A DNA stretch of 64,000 nucleotides, from the NCBI RefSeq assembly GCF_000144405.1, contig NC_014370.1:1-64000 (forward strand). The letters are read 5' to 3'. A program made the translations under genes and the position numbers. Below the pieces are notes generated by a model. The model ran no database searches, was not told the origin of the DNA, and was given only the letters and a program-made list of their open reading frames with translations. The stretch is from Prevotella melaninogenica ATCC 25845. GTDB taxonomy: Bacteria > Bacteroidota > Bacteroidia > Bacteroidales > Bacteroidaceae. Shown here in pieces: positions 47,391-57,124 of this stretch. Each line of letters opens with the position of its first letter. Within the stretch, counting starts at the first letter, position 1.

Positions 47391-49411
47391 CAATAAAAAG
47401 ATATTTCCTATCGCTTTTTCTATTCTTTTCTCTTGTTGTAACTGCCCTTGCTGGTGGTGTAGGAACATGGAAGAATTATCTTGCTTACAGTGATGTACAG
47501 TGGGTTGAAGAAGGAAGTAACAAGTTGTATGTGCTTGCTTCCAATAGCCTTTATACTTATAACAAGAACGATCAGAGTATAAAGACCTACGATAAAGTCA
47601 ATGGTTTGAGCGATACGGATATCCGTTTCATCGCATGGAATAAGACAGCTCGTCGGTTGGTTATTATCTATTCGAATAATAATATCGACCTATTAGACGA
47701 TAGAGGTAATGTAACAAATGTGCCGGATTACTATCTAAAGACAACAATGGCAGACAAAACCGTCAATGGTATTGATATGTCTGGCGTCTATTGTTATCTC
47801 TCTACAGGTTTTGGACTTGTCAAACTCAATGTTGCTAAAGCAGAAATAAGCGACAGTTATAACCTCTCCTTCCCTGTCAATTACAGCTATATTGAGGGCG
47901 GTTATATCTATGCTGCCAGCCAAAGTAACGGACTATATCGTGCTGCCTTGTCTGCTAATCTCCTCGATAGAAATAACTGGACGAACGTAGGAACTTATGT
48001 AGAGCGTCCAAGAACAGCTGATGCAGCACTATTGGCACAGGCAAAAGTACTTAATCCTGGCGGTCCAAAACGCAACACCTTTGTATGGACTACCTTCCTT
48101 AATAACCGTCTTTATGGTACTGGAGGTATCTACAATCCGACCGTTAATAACTGGGAGAATCCGGGTATTGTACAGGTGTTACAGGGTGATGATTGGGACT
48201 TCTTTGAGGACAATCTTTCTACTCGTACAGGTTATCCTTATATAGGAACAAAGGCGGTAGCAATAGACCCTCGCAATAGCAATCATGTGTATGTAGGAGC
48301 ACGAACAGGCCTCTATGAGTTTATGTCTGGTAAGATGGTAGCTTTCTATAACAAGGATAATAGCATCCTTCAAGGAGCCATAGACAGAGGTAGAGAACTG
48401 GGTAATGATTATGTACTTGTCTACGGATTGGCTTACGATAGAGAGGGTAATCTATGGGTACTCAATAACCAAACGAAGAAAGAAAACCTAATTCGTTTGT
48501 CGAAGGATGGGCAGATGACATCCTTCAGTAAGCCTGAACTGATGAAAGATGGTGTAGGACTCTCAGGCTTATCACAGATGCGTTTGGACAGTCGTAACCT
48601 CCTTTGGTTTTGCAATGATTACTGGATACAGCCAGGACTCTTCTCTTATGACCCTAAGAATGATAAGCTCAAAGCCTATACTCGCTTTGTGAATGAGGAT
48701 GGTTCTAACGTAGATATTACAGCTGTTCACTGCTGGGCAGAAGACTTAGACCATAATATTTGGGTGGGAACAACGGCTGGTCCGATGCTTCTTCAGCGAT
48801 CTCAAATGAACGAACAGGATAACTATCGCTTTGTACAAGTTAAGGTTCCGCGTAACGATGGAACCAATCTTGCAGACTATCTTCTCGCTGGTCTTGATAT
48901 TACTGCAATATCGGTTGATGGCGGAGGACGTAAGTGGTTTGGTACGAAAGGTACTGGTGTCTACCTCATTAGTGCAGATAATATGACACAGTTGCAGCAT
49001 TTTACGACTACAAATAGTCATCTGCTGTCTAATAATATTCAGTCTATTTCAATCAATGATGCCACTGGAGAGGTGTTCTTTGCTACTGATAATGGTCTCT
49101 GTTCCTATATGAGTGATGCTACAAAGGCTGTAGATTCACCTAATGATGAGACCACATACGCCTATCCTAACCCAGTAAAACCAGGTTATACAGGTCCAAT
49201 CACGATTGTTGGTTTGTCGCAGAATGTAGATGTAAAGATTGTAACCACGAATGGAGTTCTTGTCGCAGAAGGTACCAGTAATGGTGGTTCTTTCGTCTGG
49301 GATGGCAAGGATAAGAATGGAAAACGTGTTGCATCGGGTGTTTATATGGTGCAAACAGCTGACGAAAACGGTGATAATGGCACTGTTTGTAAGGTTGCAG
49401 TGGTTAATTAA
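47387..49411 (+). CDS. porZ: PorZ-like type IX secretion protein
   Basis: A 674-aa exported protein with a signal peptide (…FLSLFLFFSLVVTALAGG). The N-terminus (GVGTWKNYLAYSDVQWVEEGSNKLY…) and repeated propeller-like strands (GNLWVLNN, HNIWVGTTAG, GRKWFGTKG) match PorZ, a two-propeller component. A C-terminal sorting-type domain (AYPNPVKPGYTGPITIVGL…GVYMVQT) follows. PorZ works with PorU at the cell surface in processing T9SS cargo. The mutanase at 0.5 kb could be such cargo. Confidence 0.85.
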   Translation: MTIKRYFLSLFLFFSLVVTALAGGVGTWKNYLAYSDVQWVEEGSNKLYVLASNSLYTYNKNDQSIKTYDKVNGLSDTDIRFIAWNKTARRLVIIYSNNNIDLLDDRGNVTNVPDYYLKTTMADKTVNGIDMSGVYCYLSTGFGLVKLNVAKAEISDSYNLSFPVNYSYIEGGYIYAASQSNGLYRAALSANLLDRNNWTNVGTYVERPRTADAALLAQAKVLNPGGPKRNTFVWTTFLNNRLYGTGGIYNPTVNNWENPGIVQVLQGDDWDFFEDNLSTRTGYPYIGTKAVAIDPRNSNHVYVGARTGLYEFMSGKMVAFYNKDNSILQGAIDRGRELGNDYVLVYGLAYDREGNLWVLNNQTKKENLIRLSKDGQMTSFSKPELMKDGVGLSGLSQMRLDSRNLLWFCNDYWIQPGLFSYDPKNDKLKAYTRFVNEDGSNVDITAVHCWAEDLDHNIWVGTTAGPMLLQRSQMNEQDNYRFVQVKVPRNDGTNLADYLLAGLDITAISVDGGGRKWFGTKGTGVYLISADNMTQLQHFTTTNSHLLSNNIQSISINDATGEVFFATDNGLCSYMSDATKAVDSPNDETTYAYPNPVKPGYTGPITIVGLSQNVDVKIVTTNGVLVAEGTSNGGSFVWDGKDKNGKRVASGVYMVQTADENGDNGTVCKVAVVN

Positions 49412-49455
49412 TAGAGGTTATGAAGGCAGAGGTAGGACGTAATCCAATCTTTTGA

Positions 49456-49794
49456 TATAAGGCAAATTCATTCTCTATAGCGGGTTTATTTCTTGTTATG
49501 GATAGTATTCTTATGTCTGTTGCTTTGGCACGCTTATACGCAAAATATGAGCTTCATTTCTTCAATCACCTCTCTCCTGCTTCTTATACTATCTATCTTT
49601 ATCATGGAATCTTTCAAGCATTGAGTTTACAAATACTTATGCGCTTTACTCATTTTGATAATGTCGTTTATATTATCCTTGCTTTTCTGATAGGCGTTTA
49701 TGGCTCTTTCTTGGTCTATAAGCTGCTTTATGGTTATTGTAACAGCCGTTTGGGACGTATCTTAGCATTGATTTCTGGTATTTCAGTATCTTAA
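49456..49794 (+). pseudogene. C-terminal remnant of an acyltransferase family 3 protein
   Basis: The reading frame is open after a stop at 49453-49455. It contains YTIYLYHGIFQAL, the typical late helix of membrane acyltransferases, and two hydrophobic helices. A full protein would have ~330-380 residues; at most 112 remain. The rest of the gene is missing. An ATG at 49498 could give 98 aa, but function is unlikely. Confidence 0.6.
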
Positions 49795-49884
49795 TAGATA
49801 GTAAGCTGTATTGGTTAAAAAGTAGTCTTAATAAGCCTTTAGAAGATTCTTTCTTCCCATTTTCAACCGATGTTTTGATGCTCA

Positions 49885-49941
49885 GCACATGTCGTGTTGA
49901 CGGTCCGCACCAATGGTGCTGATGGTTCGCACCAATGGTGC
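49885..49941. repeat. GCAC..GTGC palindrome array E (22-bp period)
   Basis: Units are GCACATGTCGTGT (49885), GCACCAATGGTGC (49907) and GCACCAATGGTGC (49929). Confidence 0.9.
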
Positions 49942-49978
49942 GGAGCGTTATCTATTACGGAATTGATATAATAAAAAC

Positions 49979-50026
49979 ACCCTCGTCAATCCTATCTTTA
50001 AGATGATAGGGGATAGATGAGGGTGC
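49979..50026. terminator. terminator between the acyltransferase relic and the Big_5 lipoprotein gene
   Basis: CACCCTC and GAGGGTG form the outer stem (49979-50026) around ATCCTATC / GATAGGGGAT. It lies just past the stop of the minus-strand gene. Confidence 0.65.
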
Positions 50027-50076
50027 TTGTCGTATGGATAGGTTTTACTAAACCTGTTCTTTCGTTTCCTTTGTTT

Positions 50077-52122
50077 CTACTGGCCCGAGTTGAGAAGTTC
50101 GTCAGGTAGTGAGATATCAAGACTGCGAGCACGTTCGGCATTGCGTCTCTTTATCTTGCGTTGCGCATCAGCCTTCTGCTTTGTTATAGCTGCAGGCTTC
50201 TGCTTGTAGAGTGGGAGTAGACGTGGATTCCACGTTCCCTGTACATCACGCTTAGCCTTACACTCGATAGCCTTCGGGTAATAATAAACGGCTTCGGGCT
50301 GTCGTTGGGTTGCATAATCACCCGTATCCCATTTTCCGTTGTCGTTATCATCGACGATAAGGCGTAGATAGTAGTTGCCTGGCTTGATGTAATGGAAGGT
50401 TGCCTGGTTGTTCTTTGCGTACGCCTCTTTCACTGGTTTGTCGCTTTCGTTGAGCAACTGCAACAAGCAGTTCTTACCTTCCATGTTCTGTAAGGTCATT
50501 ATTAGCGTACCATACTCGTCAATTGATGGGATACGAACGCCCTGCTTATACTTTGCAGAAACCTTACCATAGATGTCTGTAAAGGCTGCAGAATCAACCT
50601 CAACACTGTATTCATGTCCTGGGTCCCATGCACTTACTAACTTCAAAGAGCGCGGTTTTCCAGGTTCAGCACCGAAATTATACTTCGCTCGATACCATAA
50701 GGAGTCTATCTTTTCGTAAAGATGTATCTTGGACGTATCCGTCTTTGCAATTGGGGTGGGGAGTTCGAATGTTGGGTTTTGGTCAGGATCCATTTGCGAA
50801 GGAACATTATATCTGACCTCCAAAGGTGTGACAGGCATTGTCGTTTCAAACGCTTTTCCACGTTCTTTTGCCTTCTCTTGTTTCTTAACCCATTTGTCGT
50901 ATTCCTCCTGCTGGCGCTTTAAACGCTTCGCGTAAGGCACCTTTGAGAGTATCTCTAACGTATCTGTCTTAGGGACAAGCTTACCTGCACTGTCCGTCAT
51001 GTTATAAAGCATCTGCATTCGCAGTGTGTCTTGGTTGACGAGGACAGTGTCACGCAGCCAGTAGATAATCGTATCTTGGTTCAGACTTGGCTCTGTTATA
51101 AACGCATCTTTATCGTTAAAATTGAGTCCTTTTATCTGTGGAAGGTCGGCGTCACCATAACTGAAAAAGAGCGTAAAGTGGTTTGGTTCCTTGCGTTCAG
51201 ACTTGAGGAAGTAGCGGTCTGTTTGTGTGGGTGTAAAGGAATTCAGCACCACATCGTCTGGAAGGAAGTGAGTGTAAGGCACCTGTTTGATATCCTTGAT
51301 GTGCAAGGAATCAATCCATAGCGTGTCTTGTCGTATATCTGGCTTCCATGATGGCATGATGACTTCGGGCGTGAAAGCCAACTTCTCGCTCTTCTGATTG
51401 TACATATAGTTGCCGTCCATGTCCTGTAGTGCATAGATACGATAGTCACCCTTGGCAACACCTCGTATGCTGAAATGACCACGACTGTCGGTACGTGAGA
51501 CGCGAAGCATTGGTTGTTTCTGGAAAGCTGTATCGTTCTGATTGCTGTAAAGGCCCACGAGAATACCCTTTACAGGCTCTAAATTCTCAGCTTCTAACAC
51601 ATAACCAGCTACTTCGAGTGTATCGATATGGTCGCCAGTAGAGAAACTATAGGTGTAGTTTCCTAATGGGTTACCCTCGTTGTTATCTGTGATAGCGTCA
51701 GAGAAGTCGATGGTATAGGTGGTGTTAGGCTGTAACTTGTCTTGTAAACTTACTGTAATTCGTTTACCAGTAGCCTTAATTTCAGGAGCTTCAATCTGTG
51801 GGGGAGAGACAACAACCTTCTCTGATGCGTTCTCCAACTTGATGAACTCGTTGAAATAGATATTCACCTTCTTACTATTTACGTCGGTTGCTCGTTCAGT
51901 AGGGGAGGCACCTAACACTCTTGGTGGCGTCTCATCGTACCATCCACCGTCAGGTTGTCCCATCTTGGCACAAGAAGAAAGCACAACAACTAAGAGGGTA
52001 AAAAGGTAGAATGGTAAAGCACGTTGTTGGTAAAACACCGAAAGGCAATGGCTGACCTTAGCTGAAAAGCCATCCTTTCCACCCATTACTCCTTGGCAAT
52101 ATCTTTGTCTTATCTTCTTCAT
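50077..52122 (-). CDS. Ig-like (Big_5) domain lipoprotein
   Basis: A 681-aa lipoprotein, with lipobox LLVVVLSSC at Cys51 after a long basic leader. Residues ~65-165 form a Big_5 Ig-like domain (PPRVLGASPTERATDVNSK…NTTYTIDFSDAITD). Carboxypeptidase-regulatory-like beta segments follow (VAGYVLEAENLEPVKGILVG…, YRIYALQDMDGNYMYNQ). Similar proteins are common in Bacteroidales but have no known function. No alternative start lies closer to the signal peptide than Met13. Confidence 0.8.
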   Translation of the reverse strand: MKKIRQRYCQGVMGGKDGFSAKVSHCLSVFYQQRALPFYLFTLLVVVLSSCAKMGQPDGGWYDETPPRVLGASPTERATDVNSKKVNIYFNEFIKLENASEKVVVSPPQIEAPEIKATGKRITVSLQDKLQPNTTYTIDFSDAITDNNEGNPLGNYTYSFSTGDHIDTLEVAGYVLEAENLEPVKGILVGLYSNQNDTAFQKQPMLRVSRTDSRGHFSIRGVAKGDYRIYALQDMDGNYMYNQKSEKLAFTPEVIMPSWKPDIRQDTLWIDSLHIKDIKQVPYTHFLPDDVVLNSFTPTQTDRYFLKSERKEPNHFTLFFSYGDADLPQIKGLNFNDKDAFITEPSLNQDTIIYWLRDTVLVNQDTLRMQMLYNMTDSAGKLVPKTDTLEILSKVPYAKRLKRQQEEYDKWVKKQEKAKERGKAFETTMPVTPLEVRYNVPSQMDPDQNPTFELPTPIAKTDTSKIHLYEKIDSLWYRAKYNFGAEPGKPRSLKLVSAWDPGHEYSVEVDSAAFTDIYGKVSAKYKQGVRIPSIDEYGTLIMTLQNMEGKNCLLQLLNESDKPVKEAYAKNNQATFHYIKPGNYYLRLIVDDNDNGKWDTGDYATQRQPEAVYYYPKAIECKAKRDVQGTWNPRLLPLYKQKPAAITKQKADAQRKIKRRNAERARSLDISLPDELLNSGQ

Positions 52123-52197
52123 ATCGCTGTTTTACTTTTTTACCCTTTTACTTTTTTATCCTTTAAAGGTGGTTTATTCTTTTACCGTCTTCCGTCC

Positions 52198-53709
52198 TTA
52201 CTGGTTCATACTCAGCAATTCTTCTAAGTTGTTACGGCTGTTTGAAAGTCGTGGAATCTTGTGTTGACCACCGAGTTTACCCTTTATCTTGAGCCAGTCA
52301 TTGAAGAGGTCTTTGCGTGCAACAATGATTTCAAGTGGCTGAAGGGTAATGTTATGGAAGCGTTTTGCCTCATAGTCAGAGTTAACTTCCTGTAGTTTAT
52401 CATCAAGAACCTTAGCAAACTCCTCAAGTGAAGATGGGTCCTTTGCAAACTCGATGAGCCACTGATGACGGCATTTAGCCTTTGCATCCATATACATTGG
52501 GGCTGCGGTATAATCTGATATCTGCGCTCCAGTAGCCTTGCAGGCTGCTTCAAGTCCCTTCTCAGCATTGTCCATGATAAGTTCTTCACCAAAGGCATTG
52601 ATGAAATACTTGGTTCTACCAGTGATAACAAACTTATAAGGATTGGTCGAAGTGAACTGCACTGTGTCTCCGATCTCATATCTCCAAAGGCCGCAGGCAG
52701 TACTGATAAGCATTGCATAGTTGCGTCCTATCTCCACACCTGACAATGGAACGATATTTGGATGTTCGCTCTCAAACTCGTCCATAGGTAAGAACTCGTA
52801 GAACACTCCATAGTCGAGCATAAGCGACATACTACTGTCTGTTGGGTCGTCTTGTATACCGAAGAAGCCCTCAGAAGCGTTGTAAGTCTCCATATAGTTC
52901 ATGTCCTGCTTGGTAATGAGCTGTTCATATTGTTCACGATAAGGCGTGAAAGCAATACCACCATGGAAGAATACCTCTAAATTAGGCCATACCTCCTCTA
53001 TATGTTTCTTACCACTCAGCTCCATCACACGTACCAATACAGATAGCATCCACGATGGAACGCCTGATATATTAGTGATATTTTGGTTCAGTGTTTCGTG
53101 TGCAATTCGGTCGCGTTTTACCTCAAAGTCACTCAGTAGGGCAGTACTTTTCTTAGGTACGCGACATAGATTTACGAGTGGATTAATATTCTCTATGAGG
53201 ATGGCACTTAGGTCACCAACAAGCGAATTATACAGATTATAATTTGGAGAATGACTGCCACCTAAGATGAGACCCTTACCGCTGAAGAGTCTACTTTCTG
53301 GATGATTGCTAAGATAGTAAGCGATAACGTCCTTACCACCTTGATAATGAATTGTCTGTAATCCCTCGTGAGAAACAGGAATAAACTTACTCTTATCGTT
53401 GGTTGTACCTGATGACTTGGCATACCATCTAACCTGTCCTGGCCATAGAATATTACGTTCTCCGTGGCGCATACGGTCGATGTCACTCTTCAGTTCTTCG
53501 TATGTGTTGACAGGAATATTCTGTACAAAGTCCTCGTATGACTTAATCGTTGAGAACAGGTGTTTACGACCGTATTCGGTGTCTTTCGCCCGCTCAACGA
53601 GGTATTGCATGACTTCCCGCTGGATAGCCTCTCCATCCGTGACGTAGCGTTCAAGCTCCCTGCGACGCGGCTGGAAGTACAATTTGTTTACTATCTTAGT
53701 AAGACTCAT
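52198..53709 (-). CDS. GH3 auxin-responsive promoter family protein
   Basis: A 503-aa member of the GH3 family (the plant acyl-acid-amido synthetase fold, not glycoside hydrolase family 3). The ATP-loop YAKSSGTTNDKSKFIPVS lies near residues 95-115. A later block, NYMETYNASEGFFGIQDDP, matches the (T/A)SEG motif, and LWRYEIGDTVQF is the hinge/arginine motif. It adenylates a carboxylate in other organisms. In Bacteroidota the substrate is unknown. Confidence 0.85.
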   Translation of the reverse strand: MSLTKIVNKLYFQPRRRELERYVTDGEAIQREVMQYLVERAKDTEYGRKHLFSTIKSYEDFVQNIPVNTYEELKSDIDRMRHGERNILWPGQVRWYAKSSGTTNDKSKFIPVSHEGLQTIHYQGGKDVIAYYLSNHPESRLFSGKGLILGGSHSPNYNLYNSLVGDLSAILIENINPLVNLCRVPKKSTALLSDFEVKRDRIAHETLNQNITNISGVPSWMLSVLVRVMELSGKKHIEEVWPNLEVFFHGGIAFTPYREQYEQLITKQDMNYMETYNASEGFFGIQDDPTDSSMSLMLDYGVFYEFLPMDEFESEHPNIVPLSGVEIGRNYAMLISTACGLWRYEIGDTVQFTSTNPYKFVITGRTKYFINAFGEELIMDNAEKGLEAACKATGAQISDYTAAPMYMDAKAKCRHQWLIEFAKDPSSLEEFAKVLDDKLQEVNSDYEAKRFHNITLQPLEIIVARKDLFNDWLKIKGKLGGQHKIPRLSNSRNNLEELLSMNQ

Positions 53710-54208
53710 TCAAATTTCTCTGGTTGATTAAATTGCAAAATTACGCCAAAAAAGCTAAATGGATAGCCTTTTTCTATATTTTAACACTGCTTCTAAGCCC
53801 TTGAAAGGCTCTTTTTCAGTATTCTCTGCATGATAGATGATGGATTCTTTCACCCTTTTTTGACTTCTACTTTTAGCCCTCTTTCTAAATTATTTTCATG
53901 AAAATAAATATTTCTTGTCGTGAAAATAAATATTTCTTTTCATGAAAATAATTCTTTTTCTTCATGTAAATAATTAGCTTAGTCGGGTAGGGTAGCTGTT
54001 TACTCATACTTTTTACTAACTTTGCAGTTCATCTCTTCGATTTCTATTTGCCGTTATTAGCCTCTTTATTTATGCTTTATAAAGTCGGAATCTACCCTTG
54101 TTTTCGCACTTGTTGTTTAATTATAGACTATTTACCATTGAATTATAGTTTATAAAATAATCATCAATAGATTCTCTATCTATCCTCATCCCTCTTTTTA
54201 TCTGCACT
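53710..54208. other. intergenic region between polA and the GH3 gene
   Basis: The third TTTTCATGAAAA array (53887-53975) takes up part of the stretch. The rest is AT-rich and I see no gene in it. Confidence 0.5.
53887..53975. repeat. TTTTCATGAAAA palindrome array 3 (22-bp period)
   Basis: Units TTTTCATGAAAA, TTGTCGTGAAAA and TTTTCATGAAAA follow at 22-bp steps with TAAATATTTC linkers, then a degenerate TCTTCATGTAAA. Confidence 0.9.
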
Positions 54209-54227
54209 CCCCTCCCTTCGGAGGGGT
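54209..54227. terminator. GC-rich hairpin downstream of polA
   Basis: CCCCTCC and GGAGGGG form a tight stem 40 bases past the polA stop. It resembles the other CCCCTC hairpins after ychF and in front of ispG. Confidence 0.55.
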
Positions 54228-54268
54228 TGGGGGAGGCTTTTGGGAGGAAGCTTTTTTGTTTTATATAT

Positions 54269-57031
54269 TTAATGTGCTTCCAACCAGTTCTTGCCCCATC
54301 CGGCATCAGCTATCAATGGGACATTCAGTGGATAAGCGTTCTGCATCTCCTCGATAACAATGCGTTCCACCTGTTCACGCTCTTCAGGGAAGACGGAGAA
54401 GTTAAGTTCATCATGCACTTGGAGAATCATCTTTGAACGAATACCTTCTTTCTTAAAGCGTTCCCAGATACGAACCATTGCCACCTTGATGATATCTGCC
54501 TCTGTTCCTTGTATTGGAGCATTGATGGCATTACGCTCAGCAAAACCGCGTACAGTGGCGTTACGGCTGTTGATATCAGCAAGATAGCGGCGACGATGGA
54601 ACAGTGTTTCAGCATAACCCTTGGCTCTTGCCACTTCTTTTGCATGTTCCATATATACTTGTACCTTTGGGAATGTGCGGAAATAGCCCTCTATCAGTTC
54701 TTTAGCTTCACCATTTGGAATGTCCATACGCTGGGCAAGTCCATAGGTCGTAATACCATATATAATACCGAAGTTAGCTTGTTTAGCCTTCTTTCGCTGT
54801 GCATCAGTCACCTTATCTATATCTACATGCCATATCTTTGCAGCTGTTGCACGGTGGATATCATGACCCTCACGGAAAGCCTCCATCATATTCTCGTCTT
54901 CAGAAAGATGTGCCATAATACGCAACTCTATCTGACTATAATCTGCAGAAAAGAACAGACAGCCATCTTCTGGAATGAAACACTTACGTATCTCCTTACC
55001 ATCATCCGTACGCACAGGAATATTCTGTAAGTTTGGATCACTCGAAGAGAGTCGTCCAGTGGCTGTAAGTGCCTGATTAAACGATGTGTGAATATGTCCA
55101 GTACGTGGATTAATCAGCTTTGGAAGGGCATCTATATAAGTGCTAAGAAGCTTCTTCATACCTCTGTAATTGAGGATGTTACGTACGATAGGACTCTTGC
55201 TTTCAAGGCTCTGCAGCACCTCTTCACTTGTAACATACTGTCCTGTCTTTGTCTTCTTAGGCTTATCCATAATTTGCAACTTGCCAAAGAGGATGTCACC
55301 GACTTGTTTTGGGCTTGAGATATTGAATTCTTCTCCAGCCTCCTTATATATTTCCTGCTCGTATTGTTTCATACGTTCAGTGAATATCTTTGACGTATCT
55401 TGCAGTGCTTCAGTGTCTAAGCATACGCCATTTAGCTCCATATCAGCTAATACACGTACCAAAGGCATCTCTATATTCCAGAAGAGTTCTTCCACTCCAA
55501 GCTCCTTTAAACGTGGTTCAAGTACGTTTTTCAGACGCAAGGTAATGTCGGCATCCTCTGCAGCATACTCATAGATGTCAGTAGGGGAGAGGTCGCGCAT
55601 ATTCTTCTGCTTCTTTCCTTTCGGACCGAGTAGTTCTTCAATGTGAATGGTTTGATAGCCGAGTAAGGTTTCAGCCATGTAGTCCATATTATGATGTAGT
55701 TCTGGTTGGATGAGGTAGTGGGCTATCATCGTGTCGAACATCTTACCCTGTAGTGTCACTCCATATCTGGTTAACACTTCATAGTCATACTTAATGTTCT
55801 GTCCGATTTTCATTATTTTGTCGCTTTCATACAGCGGTTTGAATATCTGAACGATTTTTAACGCTTCTTCATAGTTGGCTGGTACGGCAACATAAAAAGC
55901 CTTCTTTTCTTCAACCGAGAAGCTCAAACCAACCAATTCAGCACTAATTGCATCCGTAGATGTGGTTTCTGTGTCTATACTAACAGACTCTTTTGTAATA
56001 AAAAAGTCACAAAGCTGTCGTAATTCTTCCTCATTTTCAACGAGTTTGTATTCATGTTGGGTCGTTTTTATGCTCTCAAATTTCGCATTTTTCGGCTCAT
56101 CTGACTCGTTGGTCGTGTTTTCTGCAAATAAATCAAGCTGATTATTGTCAGTTTTTGGCTTTGATTCAGCTTTGTTAAGAAACTTGTTAATAAGTGTCTT
56201 AAACTCCAATTCCTCAAATATCGCACGCAATTTGGTCTCGTCAGGCTGTTCAACCTTGAGTTCATCCAAGTCAAGTTGCATTGGAACGTCTGTTCGGATC
56301 GTTGCGAGGAACTTTGACATTTTAATATCCTCTACGGCATTCTCAACTTTCTCACGTAGTTTACCCTTAATCTCGTCAGTATGTTGAAGCATATTGTCAA
56401 TGCTTCCAAACTGATTGATTAACTTGGCTGCGGTTTTCTCTCCAACACCGGGACAACCAGGAAAGTTATCTGCTGAGTCGCCCATCAATGCCAATAGGTC
56501 GATGACTTGGGCTGGGGTAGGGATGCCATATTTTTCTCCTACCTCCTTTTCTCCCAATATCTCGTAACCGCCACCATGGCGAGGACGATACATAAAGACG
56601 TTAGGACCAATGAGTTGACCATAGTCTTTATCGGGTGTAAGCATAAAAGTATCGATTCCATCGGCTCCAAAGCGAGTTGCTATAGTACCGATAATATCAT
56701 CTGCTTCGAAGCCATCTACCTGTAGAATAGGAATATGCATTGCCTCAAGCACTTGCTTGATAAGTGGAACAGAAAGCTTGATATCTTCGGGTGTTTCCTC
56801 ACGTTGCGCCTTGTATTCAGGAAATGCGTCATGGCGAAAAGTCTTTCCATGATCGAATGCTACACCAATATGCGTTGGCTTTTCCTTTGTAAGAACCTCG
56901 TTCAGGGTGTTGCAAAAGCCCATAACAGCAGATGTATTCAAGCCCTTAGAGTTGATACGTGGACTTTTGATAAATGCGTAGTATGAACGATAGATGAGCG
57001 CATAAGCGTCAATAAGGAAGAGTTTTACCAT
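54269..57031 (-). CDS. polA: DNA polymerase I
   Basis: A 920-aa repair and lagging-strand polymerase. It has an N-terminal 5'-3' exonuclease (~1-290). The 3'-5' proofreading domain retains its acidic motifs (SIDTETTSTD, GQNIKYDYEVL, YAAEDADITL). The polymerase domain has DYSQIELRIMAHLSED (near 695), KQANFGIIYGITTYGLAQR and LQVHDELNF. All catalytic acids are present, so proofreading should be active, unlike in many Gram-positive and Taq-type enzymes. Confidence 0.97.
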   Translation of the reverse strand: MVKLFLIDAYALIYRSYYAFIKSPRINSKGLNTSAVMGFCNTLNEVLTKEKPTHIGVAFDHGKTFRHDAFPEYKAQREETPEDIKLSVPLIKQVLEAMHIPILQVDGFEADDIIGTIATRFGADGIDTFMLTPDKDYGQLIGPNVFMYRPRHGGGYEILGEKEVGEKYGIPTPAQVIDLLALMGDSADNFPGCPGVGEKTAAKLINQFGSIDNMLQHTDEIKGKLREKVENAVEDIKMSKFLATIRTDVPMQLDLDELKVEQPDETKLRAIFEELEFKTLINKFLNKAESKPKTDNNQLDLFAENTTNESDEPKNAKFESIKTTQHEYKLVENEEELRQLCDFFITKESVSIDTETTSTDAISAELVGLSFSVEEKKAFYVAVPANYEEALKIVQIFKPLYESDKIMKIGQNIKYDYEVLTRYGVTLQGKMFDTMIAHYLIQPELHHNMDYMAETLLGYQTIHIEELLGPKGKKQKNMRDLSPTDIYEYAAEDADITLRLKNVLEPRLKELGVEELFWNIEMPLVRVLADMELNGVCLDTEALQDTSKIFTERMKQYEQEIYKEAGEEFNISSPKQVGDILFGKLQIMDKPKKTKTGQYVTSEEVLQSLESKSPIVRNILNYRGMKKLLSTYIDALPKLINPRTGHIHTSFNQALTATGRLSSSDPNLQNIPVRTDDGKEIRKCFIPEDGCLFFSADYSQIELRIMAHLSEDENMMEAFREGHDIHRATAAKIWHVDIDKVTDAQRKKAKQANFGIIYGITTYGLAQRMDIPNGEAKELIEGYFRTFPKVQVYMEHAKEVARAKGYAETLFHRRRYLADINSRNATVRGFAERNAINAPIQGTEADIIKVAMVRIWERFKKEGIRSKMILQVHDELNFSVFPEEREQVERIVIEEMQNAYPLNVPLIADAGWGKNWLEAH

Positions 57032-57096
57032 AACTAATTATTCTATTTTTAGCTGTAAAATTACTAATTTTCTTCCATAATCTCCGATAAAATGAG

Positions 57097-57104
57097 TAAA
57101 TTTG
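57097..57104 (+). promoter_or_regulatory. -7 element of the polyprenyl synthase gene
   Basis: TAAATTTG lies between a possible ATG at 57092 and the next in-frame ATG at 57125. It therefore favours 57125 as the start. Confidence 0.5.
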
Positions 57105-57124
57105 TATCAAATTTAAAGTCAAAA

